A stretch of 64,000 nucleotides of DNA. It comes from Chitinophagales bacterium (lineage in GTDB: Bacteria; Bacteroidota; Bacteroidia; Chitinophagales; Chitinophagaceae). The stretch lies in NCBI GenBank assembly GCA_021323755.1, contig JAJPKJ010000009.1, forward strand, positions 62,001 to 126,000, in the 5' to 3' direction. The first letter of the stretch is position 1, and each line of letters starts with the position of its first letter. This document shows positions 62,566 to 64,000 of the stretch, one piece after another. The notes below the pieces were generated by a model. The model did no database searches. It saw only the letters and a list, made by a program, of their open reading frames with translations, and was not told the origin of the DNA. The translations under genes and the position numbers were made by a program.

Positions 62566-63339
62566 ATGAAAGTGGTAATCATCGGTTCGGGGAATGTGGC
62601 AACAATTTTGGGTAGAAGGATCTTAAAAGCCGAACATGAAATAATTCAGGTCATTAGCCGAAATGAGTTACATGCAAAACCACTTGCTGCTGAATTGGGG
62701 TGCGACTATGCAACCGATCTTTCAAAGATCAGTCTCTTGGCTGACCTTTATATTATCGCCGTTTCAGATAATGCAATTGAAGACATTGCCCATTCAATTT
62801 CATTATCGAACAAAATCATGGTGCACACTGCCGGTTCTGTTTCAAAAAATATTTTACAAAGAACAAGCAAGAATTATGGTGTTCTTTATCCATTGCAAAG
62901 TCTCCGGAAGGAGACAAACATCAATGTAAAAATTCCGCTACTGACAGATGCAAACACTGAAGAAACATTAACCTTCATCACTGATTTTGCGAAAACCATC
63001 TCTGCAGAAGTTCAGTTCGCCGATGATTATGCAAGGCTACAATTACATATTGCAGCCATTATCGTTAATAATTTCACCAATCATTTATATACACTCACAG
63101 CAGATTTTTGCAAACAACAAAATGTCGATTTTGGATTATTATTACCATTAATAAAGGAAACAGCCGACAGGCTTGAGCACTTTCGGCCAGCGGAAATGCA
63201 GACAGGTCCGGCGATCCGGCGTGATGAAAGAACCATTCAGACTCATCTTGAATTATTAAATGGCTTTCACGAATTAAAAAAAATATACCAATTGTTCACG
63301 GAAAGTATTCAATCTCAGCAGTCCGGCAAATCGATTTAA
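62566..63339 (+). CDS. DUF2520/Rossmann-like oxidoreductase
   Basis: 257 residues. An N-terminal Rossmann domain (MKVVIIGSGNVATILGRRIL) precedes LYIIAVSDNAIEDIAHSISL, MVHTAGSVSK, GVLYPLQSLRKET and a helical C-terminal DUF2520 domain (IAAIIVNNFTNHLYTLTADF; PAEMQTGPAIRRDERTIQTHL). The fold resembles NADP-dependent reductases such as ProC or F420-dependent oxidoreductases. Reaction unknown. It is probably cotranscribed with pcm and the SGNH gene. Confidence 0.88.
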   Translation: MKVVIIGSGNVATILGRRILKAEHEIIQVISRNELHAKPLAAELGCDYATDLSKISLLADLYIIAVSDNAIEDIAHSISLSNKIMVHTAGSVSKNILQRTSKNYGVLYPLQSLRKETNINVKIPLLTDANTEETLTFITDFAKTISAEVQFADDYARLQLHIAAIIVNNFTNHLYTLTADFCKQQNVDFGLLLPLIKETADRLEHFRPAEMQTGPAIRRDERTIQTHLELLNGFHELKKIYQLFTESIQSQQSGKSI

Positions 63340-63415
63340 GAAAAAGTTTACGCGGTTTTAATTTATTTCTTAAGGCGATAACTTATATTGCAGGTAGTAA
63401 TCTCCCAATAGCGCT

Positions 63416-64000
63416 ATGAAATTAATCGTTGCTTTTTTTCGCCTTATACGCTGGACTAATCTGATCTTCATTATTCTCACTCAATTTCTTTTTTATTTTT
63501 TCCTAATGATCCCTGCATTTAATGAAGAAAAGATTATTAATTATAAGAATGTGCTCACCCCATTTTATTTTTATCTGCTCTGCCTTTCGTCTGTTTTGAT
63601 CGCTGCAGCGGGTTATATTATTAATGACTATTTTGATCTTAATATTGATCGGGTCAATAAACCTGAAAAATTGGTGGTCGAAAAAATAATCAAGCGTCGT
63701 TGGACCATCGTATGGCATTGGATCCTGTCAGGACTCGGAATAATCATCGGCGCATATATCAGTTGGAAATTGCATAATCTAATCATAATACTTTCTCACA
63801 TCGGTTGCACATTTTTACTTTGGGTCTACAGCACGACATTCAAAAGAAAGATATTGATCGGCAATATCATTGTTTCATTACTCACTTCATGGACGGTCAT
63901 GGTTTTATATTTTTGCGAATTCAGGCGAACGATTTTCCTTGATCCCGTCTACCATCACGTGTTAGCAAGAATTTTCAAATTTGCTATTTTATATGCCGGC
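63416..64000 (+). CDS. UbiA-family prenyltransferase, N-terminal part (3' end outside window)
   Basis: The frame opens with ATG at 63416 (MKLIVAFFRLIRWTNLIFII) and runs to the window edge without a stop (195 codons). Membrane segments are visible throughout. The first Asp-rich motif, AAGYIINDYFDLNIDRVNKP, is the NDxxDxxxDxxN signature of UbiA prenyltransferases. Position after DUF2520 matches a Bacteroidota gene order that includes geranylgeranylglycerol-phosphate geranylgeranyltransferase, but substrate is not determinable from the visible part. Confidence 0.88.
   Translation, partial: MKLIVAFFRLIRWTNLIFIILTQFLFYFFLMIPAFNEEKIINYKNVLTPFYFYLLCLSSVLIAAAGYIINDYFDLNIDRVNKPEKLVVEKIIKRRWTIVWHWILSGLGIIIGAYISWKLHNLIIILSHIGCTFLLWVYSTTFKRKILIGNIIVSLLTSWTVMVLYFCEFRRTIFLDPVYHHVLARIFKFAILYAG

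Overview
The window is a chromosomal segment of a Bacteroidota bacterium, most likely in the Chitinophagaceae or a near relative. The evidence is an AT-rich genome, Bacteroidota-type promoters (TTTG, about 19-20 bases, TAnnTTTG), two LytS/LytTR two-component pairs, carboxypeptidase-regulatory/TonB outer-membrane proteins, OmpA proteins with thrombospondin-3 repeats, and the phylum-typical run rpmB-rpmG-DUF4295-ftsY. No insertion sequence, phage, CRISPR array or rRNA operon was seen. The one RNA gene found is tRNA-His(GTG) at 3.9 kb.

Layout. 0-3.8 kb: the end of a DUF4407 protein, a large outer-membrane beta-barrel protein and a DUF445 membrane protein. 3.9-13.9 kb: tRNA-His, a tail-specific protease, two OmpA-family proteins, a YbjJ-like MFS transporter, a DinB-fold protein, a secreted subtilase and an ALDH7-type dehydrogenase. 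14.1-19.0 kb: a LytTR regulator/histidine kinase pair and a TonB-dependent receptor. 19.3-24.7 kb: a secreted orphan protein, panB, a fatty-acid desaturase, and the polyphosphate genes ppx and ppk1. 24.9-27.1 kb: the ribosomal protein/ftsY operon. 27.2-34.1 kb: a paralogue of the first outer-membrane protein, a GH3 beta-glucosidase and a type-B carboxylesterase. 34.2-43.6 kb: a LolA-like protein, a small membrane protein and YceI, a second LytTR pair, a PepSY-like secreted protein, gamma-glutamyltransferase, a POTRA-containing outer-membrane protein and a nucleotide pyrophosphatase-type phosphodiesterase.

43.7-55.2 kb is an accessory-like block. About eighteen short genes lie on the minus strand: SRPBCC, two DHFR/RibD-like reductases, a YdeI-like DUF1905 protein, a trypsin-like protease without a signal peptide, two GNATs, YCII, 3-methyladenine glycosylase I, DUF1801, an NTF2-like lipoprotein, two VOC proteins, an isochorismatase, an M24 peptidase, a frameshifted Crp/Fnr regulator, a DoxX duplication, DUF4199 and a membrane-anchored LuxR regulator. 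55.3-64 kb: a PliI-type lysozyme inhibitor; a likely operon of MFS sugar/nucleoside permease, Gfo/Idh/MocA oxidoreductase and PQQ dehydrogenase; then pcm, an SGNH hydrolase, a DUF2520 protein and the start of a UbiA-family prenyltransferase.

No clearly new multi-gene system is demonstrable. The best leads are the terminator-like hairpin abutting the ALDH7 start codon, the Crp/Fnr frameshift that removes most of the DNA-binding helix, the cytosolic trypsin-like protease and its close neighbours, the PliI inhibitor, and a possible decayed gene end at 19.2-19.3 kb. All functions are assigned by reading motifs; no database search was run.
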